Source: Pseudomonas sessilinigenes
Lineage (GTDB): Bacteria > Pseudomonadota > Gammaproteobacteria > Pseudomonadales > Pseudomonadaceae
Length of the DNA: 64,000 bases
Reading direction: 5' to 3'
Assembly (NCBI RefSeq): GCF_003850565.1
Contig: NZ_CP027706.1
Location: forward strand, 5,146,001-5,210,000
Part shown: positions 47,385 to 64,000 of the stretch, one piece after another
Layout: every line of letters begins with the position of its first letter
Numbering within the stretch: the stretch's first letter is position 1
Made by a program: the position numbers and the translations under genes
The notes under the pieces: generated by a model
Database searches by the model: none
The model's input: the letters and a program-made list of their open reading frames with translations, nothing else
What the model was told of the DNA's origin: nothing

Positions 47385-47403
47385 ACAACCAAGGAGAAAG
47401 CCA

Positions 47404-48663
47404 ATGCTATCCGTAGGAATCGAAGCGATGAATGTGTTCGGCGGTCGAGCCTGCCTGGACGTTGCCGAACTGGCCGCGCACCGCCAGCTGGATACGGCGC
47501 GCTTCAATAATCTGCTGATGAAGGAAAAGACCGTCGCGCTGCTGGACGAGGACCCGGTGACCTATGCGGTGAACGCAGCACACCCTTTGGTGGAGGCGTT
47601 GTCGGCCGAAGAGAAGGCCCGGATCGAGTTGCTGATCACCTGCTCGGAATCGGGGATCGATTTCGGCAAGTCGCTGAGCACCTACGTCCATCACCACCTG
47701 GGACTGAACCGCAACTGTCGGTTGTTCGAGCTCAAGCAGGCTTGCTATTCGGGCACCGCGGGCTTGCAGATGGCGGTGAACTTCATCCTGGCCCAGGTCT
47801 CGCCGGGGGCCAAGGCGCTGGTGATCTCCACCGACCTGGCCCGGCACATGACCACCGGCGGCAGCGCCCTCACCGAGGACTGGTCCTTCGCCGAGCCCAG
47901 CACCGGTGCCGGCGCCGTGGCGATGCTGGTCAGTGACCAGCCGCGGGTCTTCGACATCGACGTTGGCGCCAACGGCTACTACGGCTACGAAGTGATGGAC
48001 ACCTGCCGGCCAACCGCGGATACCGAGGCCGGTGACTCCGACCTGTCGCTGCTGTCCTACCTGGACTGCTGCGAGAACGCATTTCTCGAGTACCAGAAGC
48101 GCGTCGGCGACGTCGACTATGTCGGCTCGTTTCGCTACCTGGCGTTCCATACGCCCTTCGGCGGGATGATCAAGGGCGCACATCGCACCATGATGCGCAA
48201 GCAGGTCCGGGCCGCGCCGGCGGACATCGAGGCCGATTTCCAGCGCCGGGTGACGCCGGGACTCAGCTATTGCCAGCGGGTCGGCAACATCATGGGCGGC
48301 ACCGTGCTGCTATCGCTGGCCAGCACCATCGCCAATGGCCGCTTCGAATCGCCGGGACGCATCGGTTGCTTCTCCTATGGCTCGGGCTGCTGTTCGGAGT
48401 TCTACAGCGGCGTGGTGCGCCACCTGGGGCAGGAGCAACTGCGTGCCCAGGAGATCGAGCGCCAGCTCGATAACCGCTACCGGCTGTCGATGAGCGAGTA
48501 CGAAGGGCTGTTGCAGAGCAACACGCAGGTGCGCTTCGGCACCCGCAACGTACGGATCGACGACGCCTGCAGCGTGCATCCGCAGTTGCCACGTGCGGAC
48601 CGTCCACAGCTGGTTCTGCGGGAAATCAAGGAATTCCACCGCGAGTACGAATGGGTCCAGTAA
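47404..48663 (+). CDS. HMG-CoA synthase homologue of the beta-branching cassette (PksG-like)
   Basis: This 419-residue enzyme adds the acetyl carbanion from the donor ACP to the beta-keto group on a Trp-type ACP. It begins 'MLSVGIEAMNVFGGRACLDV', a hallmark of these synthases. Catalytic residues are Glu82 ('TCSESGIDF'), Cys114 ('KQACYSGTAG') and His249 ('AFHTPFGGM'), in the positions expected for PksG/CurD. AAGGAG sits 8 nt before the ATG; an earlier ATG inside the KSS gene is less likely. The same enzyme family makes HMG-CoA in the mevalonate route. Confidence 0.95.
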   Translation: MLSVGIEAMNVFGGRACLDVAELAAHRQLDTARFNNLLMKEKTVALLDEDPVTYAVNAAHPLVEALSAEEKARIELLITCSESGIDFGKSLSTYVHHHLGLNRNCRLFELKQACYSGTAGLQMAVNFILAQVSPGAKALVISTDLARHMTTGGSALTEDWSFAEPSTGAGAVAMLVSDQPRVFDIDVGANGYYGYEVMDTCRPTADTEAGDSDLSLLSYLDCCENAFLEYQKRVGDVDYVGSFRYLAFHTPFGGMIKGAHRTMMRKQVRAAPADIEADFQRRVTPGLSYCQRVGNIMGGTVLLSLASTIANGRFESPGRIGCFSYGSGCCSEFYSGVVRHLGQEQLRAQEIERQLDNRYRLSMSEYEGLLQSNTQVRFGTRNVRIDDACSVHPQLPRADRPQLVLREIKEFHREYEWVQ

Positions 48664-48728
48664 GGACCTGGGCCCATGGGTGGCCGCGAACAATGGATGG
48701 TTTGCCAGACAACTGAAGGAGTCGATTC

Positions 48729-58499
<9,771 letters not shown>

Positions 58500-58526
58500 A
58501 GCGGTTTGTTGAGAGAGGACATGGAG

Positions 58527-59957
58527 ATGGGACATTTTCCTGACCCACTGACACGGATGGTCGGCACCGCGGCAAGCGCACGGCGCCAAGGCGGGCAGAA
58601 CCTGGGCAGTGCGCTGTTCCGCCGGCGCTACGGCTTGAAGTACGCCTATGTCGCCGGAGCCATGTATCGCGGCACCGCTTCACCGCAGCTGGTGATCCGC
58701 CTGGGTCGGGCCGGCCTGCTCGGCTACCTGGGGACCGGTGGCTTGAGCCTGGCGCAGATCGAACAGGCGATCGGCACGCTGCAAGCCGCGCTGCCGGCGG
58801 GCGAGCCCTACGGGCTGAACCTGCTGGCGGAGTACGACGATCCTCATCATGAGCGAGCGACGGTGGAGATGTACCTGGCCCGCGGCATTCGCAATATCGA
58901 GGCGGCGGCCTTCATCGAGATCACATTGCCGCTGGTGCTGTTCCGGCTGCGCGGACTTGCGCGCGAAGCCGACGGCACGCTGGTGTGCAGGCACCGGGTG
59001 CTGGCCAAGGTCTCGCGGCTCGAGGTGGCCGAAGCCTTCATGAGCCCGGCGCCGGAGTCGCTGGTGGCGGCGCTGCGCAGGGCCGGGGATATCACCGAGG
59101 AGCAAGCCGAACTGGCTCGGCAGGTACCCATGAGCCATGACATCTGCGTTGAAGCCGATTCCGGCGGGCATACCGATGGCGGTATCCCGACCATCGTGCT
59201 GCCGGCAATGTTGCAGTTGCGCGACGCACTGCAAGCCCGGGCGGGGTATGCCGAGCCCATCTGCCTTGGCCTGGCTGGGGGCATCGGCACTCCCGCAGCC
59301 GCGGCGGCGGCCTTCGCGATGGGGGCCGACTTCATCCTGACCGGGTCGATCAACCAGTGTACGGTCGAGTCGGGCGCCACGGACCTGGTCAAGACCATGC
59401 TGCAGGACGTGAGCATCCACGACATGGCCTATGCCCCGGCGGGGGACCTGTTTGAACGAGGGAGCAGGGTGCAGGTACTCAAGCGAGGGGTGTTGTTTCC
59501 CATGCGGGCCAACCGTCTGTATGCGCTCTACTGCCATTACGAGAGCCTCGAGGCGATACCACAGAACATTCGCGGCGTGCTGGAGCGGCTGTTTTTCAAG
59601 CGCACGCTGGAGCAGGTCTGGCAAGAGTGCGAGCACTATCTGCTGGCCCAGGGCCGGGAAGCAGACCTGGCCCTGGCCCGAAGCAACCCCAAGGTGCGCA
59701 TGGCCCGGGTATTTCGCTGGTACTTCGCCTACTCGACCAAGCTGGCCTTCAGCGGCGAAAGCGCGGACCAGGCCAACTACCAGGTACAGACCGGCCCGGC
59801 GCTCGGTGCCTTCAACCAGTGGGTCAAGGGCACGCCCCTGGAATCCTGGCAGCGGCGGCATGTGGACGAGATCGCCACGAGCTTGATGGAGGCCACGGCG
59901 CAGCACCTGTTGGCGTTGCAGATGATGCTGGCCAGCCCGCAGGAAACCATCCGATGA
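58527..59957 (+). CDS. Trans-acting enoylreductase, PfaD type
   Basis: This ~476-residue flavin (FMN) TIM-barrel protein of the PfaD/2-nitropropane-dioxygenase group acts as a free-standing enoylreductase in trans-AT systems. Motifs are 'GLKYAYVAGAMYRGTASPQLVIRLGRAGLLGYLGTGGL', 'EADSGGHTDGG' and 'CLGLAGGIGTPAAAAAAFAMGADFILTGSINQC'. The start is the ATG at 58527, 8 nt after GAGG; an ATG at 58521 and a TTG at 58506 are alternatives. It is the last gene of the locus. It may saturate a double bond in module 2 or 4, or a beta-branch double bond. Confidence 0.9.
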   Translation: MGHFPDPLTRMVGTAASARRQGGQNLGSALFRRRYGLKYAYVAGAMYRGTASPQLVIRLGRAGLLGYLGTGGLSLAQIEQAIGTLQAALPAGEPYGLNLLAEYDDPHHERATVEMYLARGIRNIEAAAFIEITLPLVLFRLRGLAREADGTLVCRHRVLAKVSRLEVAEAFMSPAPESLVAALRRAGDITEEQAELARQVPMSHDICVEADSGGHTDGGIPTIVLPAMLQLRDALQARAGYAEPICLGLAGGIGTPAAAAAAFAMGADFILTGSINQCTVESGATDLVKTMLQDVSIHDMAYAPAGDLFERGSRVQVLKRGVLFPMRANRLYALYCHYESLEAIPQNIRGVLERLFFKRTLEQVWQECEHYLLAQGREADLALARSNPKVRMARVFRWYFAYSTKLAFSGESADQANYQVQTGPALGAFNQWVKGTPLESWQRRHVDEIATSLMEATAQHLLALQMMLASPQETIR

Positions 59958-60309
59958 ACTGAGCGCCCGTCAACCGGGGCAAAGACTGCCCGCAACCCAC
60001 GCCATCTCGCTGTAGTGCAGGAGCCGGCTGGCTCCCGCCAACGGTTTCAGGCCGCCCGCCCTTGATCCGAGGTAGGCGCCACCGATCCAGCCGCTCGATC
60101 ACAGCGCGCCTGCCGCCTGGCTGCTGGCGATGCTGGTCGAGCGCAGACGAGCACCGGCCAACATTCGACGATCAACATAAAAGCTGCTCCAGCTCATGGC
60201 GTTCGAGTGCGCGATTGGCTTCAATAGCGGGCTGCGTCGCCTTGCCTGCCGCATGGCTTGCAAGGGCATGGATGAATAACAAGAACGGAACACTTCGAAA
60301 GGACCCTGC
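59958..60309. other. 352-bp gap between the PKS locus and sulP
   Basis: No gene is supported. It contains a REP-like hairpin (60020-60035). I see no copy of the tRNA-Lys 3' end that would mark the far end of an integrated element, and no strong terminator directly after PfaD. Confidence 0.4.
60010..60044. repeat. REP-like palindromic sequence
   Basis: GGAGCC / GGCTCC with a 4-nt loop lies within a CTGTAG...GGAGCCGGCT...CCCGCCAACGG context, which resembles the intergenic REP elements common in fluorescent pseudomonads. Only one copy is seen here, so genome-wide repetition is assumed. Confidence 0.4.
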
Positions 60310-62001
60310 ATGTTGCTCTCCCGCTATCTGTCCGGCCTGTCCAACTTGTTGCATTACCGCCGTGAATGGTTGCGCGCCGACCTGCGGGCCGGTTTATCGG
60401 TGGCGGCGATCCAGATTCCCATCGCCATTGCCTATGCCCAGATCGTCGGGTTGCCTGCGCAGTACGGGCTCTATGCCTGCGTGCTGCCGATGATCGTCTA
60501 TGCCCTGGTCGGCAGCTCGCGGCAGTTGATGGTCGGCCCCGACGCCGCCACCTGCGCCATGCTCGGCGGGGCCGTGGCGCCCCTGGCCATGGGCGACCTG
60601 CAGCGCACCGTCGAGTTGTCGATGATTGTCACCGTGCTGGTGGGGCTGATGCTGATCGCCGCGGGGATCGCCCGGGCCGGGTTCATCGCCAGCTTCTTCT
60701 CGCGACCGATCCTCATCGGCTACCTGAACGGCATCGGCCTGAGCCTGATCGCCGGGCAAATGGGCAAGGTGGTGGGCTTCAAGATCGAGGGCGAGGGCTT
60801 CATCCTCGGGTTGATGGATTTTCTCCAGCGCCTGGGCGAGATCCACTGGCTGACCCTGGCCATCGGCTTGGCCAGCCTGGGCTTGCTGATCGGCTTGCCG
60901 CGCCGCTATCCACGGGTGCCGGCGGCGTTGGTGACGGTGGCGGTGTTCACCCTGCTGGCCGGGGTCTTCGGCCTCGACCAGTTCGGCGTGGCGATCTTGG
61001 GCCATGTGCCTGCCGGCATCCCCGAACTGTCCTGGCCCAGCACCACCCTGGAAGAGAGCAAGAGCCTGCTGCGCGACGCCCTGGGTATCGCCACGGTGAG
61101 TTTCTGCAGCGCCATGCTCACCGCCCGCAGCTTTGCCGCACGCCATGGCTATGCAATCAATGCCAACCATGAGTTCATCGCCCTGGGCATGAGCAACCTG
61201 GCAGCGGGGGCCTCCCAGGGCTTCGCCATCAGCGGCGCGGATTCGCGTACCGCGGTCAACGACATGGTCGGAGGCAAGAGCCAGTTGGTGGGCATCATCG
61301 CCGCCGTGGCGATTGCCCTGATCCTGCTGTTCTTCACCGCGCCCATGGCCTGGATCCCGCAGCCGGCCCTGGGCGCGGTCCTGCTGATGGCCGGCTGGGG
61401 CCTGATCGATGTGAAATCCCTCAGGCAGATCCACAAGCTCAGCCGCTTCGAGTTCTGGCTGTGCCTGCTGACTACGGTGAGCGTGCTGGGCCTTGGGGTA
61501 TTGCCGGGGATCATGTTCGCCGTGACCCTGGCCATCCTGCGCCTGCTGTACAGCATCTACCAACCCACCGACGCGGTGCTGGGCTGGATGCCAGGCATCG
61601 AAGGCCAGGTCGATATCAGCAAGTACCCGCAGGCCCGGACCGTGCCCGGGCTGGTGGTGTATCGCTTCGACGACGCGATCCTGTTCTTCAACGCCGACTA
61701 CTTCAAGATGCGCCTGCTGGAGAACATCGGGCATGACGGCAAGCCCGAGGTGGTGTTGTTCGATGCCGAAGCGGTCACCGATATCGATGTCAGCGGCATC
61801 GCAGTGCTGCGGGAAATCCGCGACACCCTGGCCGCCCAGGGCATTCACTTCGCCATCGCCCGTGCCCGCGGCACCTTCCTGAAGATGCTGGAACGCTCGG
61901 GGATGAGTGCACAAATGGACGAGCAGCTACTGTTCGGCTCGGTGCGTGCAGGGATCAGGAGCTACCGGATCTGGCGCAACAGCGTGCGCGGCAAGCAGTG
62001 A
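60310..62001 (+). CDS. SulP-family anion transporter with STAS domain
   Basis: This 563-residue inner-membrane protein has about 10-14 hydrophobic segments over residues 20-410. The SulP signature 'AIAYAQIVGLPAQYGLYACVLPMIVYALVGSSRQLMVGPDAATCAM' is near the start. A cytosolic STAS domain (about residues 435-550, 'VLFDAEAVTDIDVSGIAVLREIRDTL') is at the end. It transports sulfate, bicarbonate or a dicarboxylate; the substrate cannot be told. AAAGGA lies 7 nt before the ATG. It is probably core chromosome and not part of the PKS pathway, though it is transcribed in the same direction. Confidence 0.9.
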   Translation: MLLSRYLSGLSNLLHYRREWLRADLRAGLSVAAIQIPIAIAYAQIVGLPAQYGLYACVLPMIVYALVGSSRQLMVGPDAATCAMLGGAVAPLAMGDLQRTVELSMIVTVLVGLMLIAAGIARAGFIASFFSRPILIGYLNGIGLSLIAGQMGKVVGFKIEGEGFILGLMDFLQRLGEIHWLTLAIGLASLGLLIGLPRRYPRVPAALVTVAVFTLLAGVFGLDQFGVAILGHVPAGIPELSWPSTTLEESKSLLRDALGIATVSFCSAMLTARSFAARHGYAINANHEFIALGMSNLAAGASQGFAISGADSRTAVNDMVGGKSQLVGIIAAVAIALILLFFTAPMAWIPQPALGAVLLMAGWGLIDVKSLRQIHKLSRFEFWLCLLTTVSVLGLGVLPGIMFAVTLAILRLLYSIYQPTDAVLGWMPGIEGQVDISKYPQARTVPGLVVYRFDDAILFFNADYFKMRLLENIGHDGKPEVVLFDAEAVTDIDVSGIAVLREIRDTLAAQGIHFAIARARGTFLKMLERSGMSAQMDEQLLFGSVRAGIRSYRIWRNSVRGKQ

Positions 62002-62199
62002 GGCGGAGCAGGGGATTTTGGTCATGAGTCTTTCGGTACCAGCCCTGAACTCATTCGCTGCGATAGCGGTCGCGACACTCCGGCCTTCATGGGCGGTTGC
62101 ATCGCAATCATAAGTGAGCAGTCCCTCTGGCTTACCGAAATGGTTGACGAGCGCAGCGGTTAACGACTCAATGCGCTCCCCGGAGCGTATCGACAGAAC

Positions 62200-63354
62200 A
62201 TGGACCTGCACCTGATGACCGAGTGGCAACGACTGTACAAAGAACACGAGACCCAGCTGGATCGCCTCTACGAGGATGTCCGGGAGGGCAGGGTGGAGCG
62301 ATTACGGGCCTTTGCCCAACAGTATCCGCAGTTGCTGGAGCTGCCCCGCTATGGCTCTGCTGGGGATATCGGCCTGCTGCAGATGGCCGCCAGCGAAGGC
62401 CAGGCCGAGGTTTGCCAGCTGCTGCTCGAGCTGGGCCTGGAGGTGGATCGGCCGGTGCGGGTCAGCGGCCAGGAAACGGCGCTGGGGCTGGCGGCCAGTG
62501 AAGGGAGCCTGCCGACCTGTACCGCGTTGCTCGACGCCGGCGCCAGTGCCAATGGCCTGCCATTGAGCATCTGCCCACCACTTTACGCGGCCGCGTTGGC
62601 CGGCCATGAGCAGGTGGTCGCGCTGCTTCTGGCGCGGGGCGCCACGGTCAACCAATTGCATCGGCGCTTCAACAACACCGCCCTGGATGCCGCGCGCGCC
62701 TGGGGCCACCCGGCTGTAGCAGAGCTGCTGCAAGCCAATGGCGCACAGAGCATCCTGGATATCGACGCCCCGGACGTCGAGGGGCCGGGGCAGGCGATCG
62801 CGACCTTCGTCCACAACAGCGCCGGCTGGGTGCTGCCGGCGCTGTTCGGTCCGCCCAGCGCGGACCCTCGGTTTTCGCTGCATATCAGCCTGCTCACCAA
62901 GGGTCGCTACAAGCTGTTGTTCACTATTGGCCTGTACCACACCACTCCCATGACCGAGCTGTTCGTCTGCCTGCCCGAGGACTGGGCGCTTCCCCAGCAC
63001 GGCCTGGCGCAGCAGCCAGCCTGGTGCTTCCCGGTGCAGCTACTGGCTCGCCTGGCCCGCCAGAGCCTGGAGCACCAGGCCTTGGCCGAGGGGATGCTGG
63101 TACTGCGTGATGATCCTGGCTATGGGGACCTGGCCTGGCCCGATTCGGTGGATGCGATGCTGGCGGTGGACAAGCCATGGGACCCGGCATCCGCGGGCGA
63201 GGAGATTGCCGACGATGACCGGGTGGACCTGTTGTTGCTGGTCCCGGTGAAATTCACTGCCAAGGGCAGGCCCACCGGCGAGGCCCTGGATGCCCTGGTC
63301 GCTCGCAAGCGCAAGGCGAGCTGGAAGGTCCTGGCACTCAAGCCCCCGGCTTGA
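62200..63354 (+). CDS. Ankyrin-repeat protein with SUFU-like C-terminal domain
   Basis: This 384-residue cytoplasmic protein has about four ankyrin repeats at residues ~55-190 ('DIGLLQMAASEGQAEVCQLLLELGLEVD', 'CPPLYAAALAGHEQVVALLLARGATVN', 'NTALDAARAWGHPAVAELLQANGA'). The C-terminal domain (about 200-384) has 'TTPMTELFVCLPEDWALPQ' and 'VDLLLLVPVKFTAKGRPTGEAL', resembling Suppressor-of-Fused-type domains. SUFU and ankyrin proteins are frequent immunity proteins of bacterial toxin systems (family knowledge), but no toxin gene is visible beside it. An ATG at 62215 is an alternative start. It converges on the gene at the right edge. Confidence 0.7.
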   Translation: MDLHLMTEWQRLYKEHETQLDRLYEDVREGRVERLRAFAQQYPQLLELPRYGSAGDIGLLQMAASEGQAEVCQLLLELGLEVDRPVRVSGQETALGLAASEGSLPTCTALLDAGASANGLPLSICPPLYAAALAGHEQVVALLLARGATVNQLHRRFNNTALDAARAWGHPAVAELLQANGAQSILDIDAPDVEGPGQAIATFVHNSAGWVLPALFGPPSADPRFSLHISLLTKGRYKLLFTIGLYHTTPMTELFVCLPEDWALPQHGLAQQPAWCFPVQLLARLARQSLEHQALAEGMLVLRDDPGYGDLAWPDSVDAMLAVDKPWDPASAGEEIADDDRVDLLLLVPVKFTAKGRPTGEALDALVARKRKASWKVLALKPPA

Positions 63355-63378
63355 TGCCCGGGCAAGGGAAATGGCGGC

Positions 63379-63406
63379 CCCCGTCGGCCCATGGGCGCCG
63401 ACGGGG
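63379..63406. terminator. GC-rich hairpin between convergent genes
   Basis: A perfect 10-bp stem (CCCCGTCGGC / GCCGACGGGG) with an 8-nt loop lies between the ankyrin gene and the minus-strand gene. No T-run follows, so termination strength is uncertain. Confidence 0.45.
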
Positions 63407-63433
63407 ACAGTGCAGTGGGTCAGGCAGGGGGCG

Positions 63434-64000
63434 TTACTGGGTGATGGTCAGGCTGCCGGTGGCCTGGACCGAGCCATACCGAATACGCGAATAGACCGGG
63501 TCGCTGTAGCTGAAGTCCATGACGGTGCCCATGGAGCCAAGATGTATGGCCTGGCAGCTGAAGTTCACCGCCACTTGCCCGCCATAAGGCGTGACGCCGA
63601 TGGCGACCTGGGTCGGCCCGGTCCATTCGATCTTGCAGCCCAGCGTGCTGCCCCCGGCGCTGGTGTTGTAGCCACGGCAATTCAAGCTGGCGTTGCCGTT
63701 GCTGGTGTTGGGCAAGCCAGCCCACTTGGCGATAGCCAGGTTGGCCGAGCAGGAGGTGTTGATGCTGCTGGCCCCCGGAGCAAGCTTGTAGACCCCGGAA
63801 GGCGGCGCGAGGGTGGCGGTGACAGGTGTCAGCGGCAGTGGCGAGAATGTCGCCGCGGCCTGGTTTTCGACCACCGTCGTCCTTGAGGGCGGGAGCTTGC
63901 ACACCACCACGGCGCCAACGTCGTCGGACTTCTTCAGCTCTCCCAGGGCGGTAATGTCAGAGCCACCCTTGGACTCGCAAAAGAGCTTTCGCAGCTGGGC
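63434..64000 (-). CDS. Unknown protein, C-terminal part only
   Basis: The frame stays open to the right edge, so the visible ~188 residues are the C-terminal end of a longer protein. It starts 'AQLRKLFCESKGGSDITALGELKKSDDVGAVVVCKL' and is Ser/Thr/Asn rich afterwards. Six Cys are spread through the segment ('NTSCSANL', 'LNCRGYN', 'LGCKIEW', 'FSCQAI'). The composition suggests a beta-rich, disulfide-bonded extracytoplasmic protein. I do not recognise the family, and the signal peptide would lie outside the window. Confidence 0.6.
   Translation of the reverse strand, partial: AQLRKLFCESKGGSDITALGELKKSDDVGAVVVCKLPPSRTTVVENQAAATFSPLPLTPVTATLAPPSGVYKLAPGASSINTSCSANLAIAKWAGLPNTSNGNASLNCRGYNTSAGGSTLGCKIEWTGPTQVAIGVTPYGGQVAVNFSCQAIHLGSMGTVMDFSYSDPVYSRIRYGSVQATGSLTITQ

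Noticed and set aside
59958-60309. Possible right attachment site of the integrative element
   Set aside because: I looked for the tRNA-Lys 3' end (GTTCGAATCCTAC, ACGACCCACCA) here and in 24024-24668 and found no copy.
60310-62001. SulP protein as the exporter of the polyketide
   Set aside because: SulP/STAS proteins carry small inorganic or carboxylate anions, and a REP-like hairpin and a 350-bp gap separate it from the PKS genes.

Overview
The window is Pseudomonas chromosome. The base composition is about 60-66% GC, and the order oprD / HIT / slyX / cold-shock / dps / fmdB / aspS / yebC / ruvCAB / ybgC-tolQRAB-pal-cpoB / queE / queC / tRNA-Lys is the one known from this genus (fluorescens-type). 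I recognise no single species or strain.

Layout. (1) 1-20451 is conserved core: part of a membrane sensor, panE, yajQ, an MscS channel, the OprD porin, small stress and translation genes, aspS, yebC, the Holliday-junction operon ruvC-ruvA-ruvB, the Tol-Pal envelope operon, queE-queC, and a tRNA-Lys(UUU) that is a classic attachment site for integrative elements. (2) 20452-24668 is the end of an integrative conjugative element. A tyrosine integrase and a MobH/TraI-type relaxase sit on the minus strand beside the tRNA, followed by about 640 bp of AT-richer sequence with no convincing gene but with two overlapping inverted repeats. (3) 24669-59957 is a 35-kb trans-acyltransferase polyketide synthase (trans-AT PKS) locus, all on the plus strand. 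(4) 59958-64000 returns to ordinary chromosome: a SulP anion transporter, an ankyrin protein with a SUFU-like C-terminus, and one partial unknown gene.

The PKS locus is the notable system. Four translationally coupled genes (extended SDR, class III aminotransferase, SRPBCC/cyclase-like, acyl-CoA-dehydrogenase-like) and a small unknown protein precede two giant synthases. PKS1 reads [AprA/SxtA-type MT - GNAT - ACP] | KS-ACP(W) | KS-DH-KR-MT-ACP-ER | KS-ACP(W). PKS2 reads KS-DH-KR-MT-ACP | KS-ACP(W)-ACP(W)-thioester reductase. Between them lies a complete beta-branching cassette (two enoyl-CoA hydratase-like proteins, donor ACP, trans-AT, Cys-to-Ser decarboxylating KS, HMG-CoA-synthase homologue). 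A PfaD-type trans enoylreductase follows PKS2.

How the parts should work together (inference). ACPs with the beta-branching Trp signature occur in modules 1, 3 and 5, and C-methyltransferases in modules 2 and 4. Methyl branches are therefore expected at C3, C7 and C11 of the released chain, the spacing of farnesal, with extra alpha-methyls at C4 and C8. Reductive release would give an aldehyde and the aminotransferase could turn it into an amine. The predicted product is a polyketide imitation of a methylated sesquiterpenoid aldehyde or amine, built with a homologue of the mevalonate-pathway enzyme HMG-CoA synthase. I do not recognise a characterised cluster with exactly this layout; only database comparison can settle novelty.
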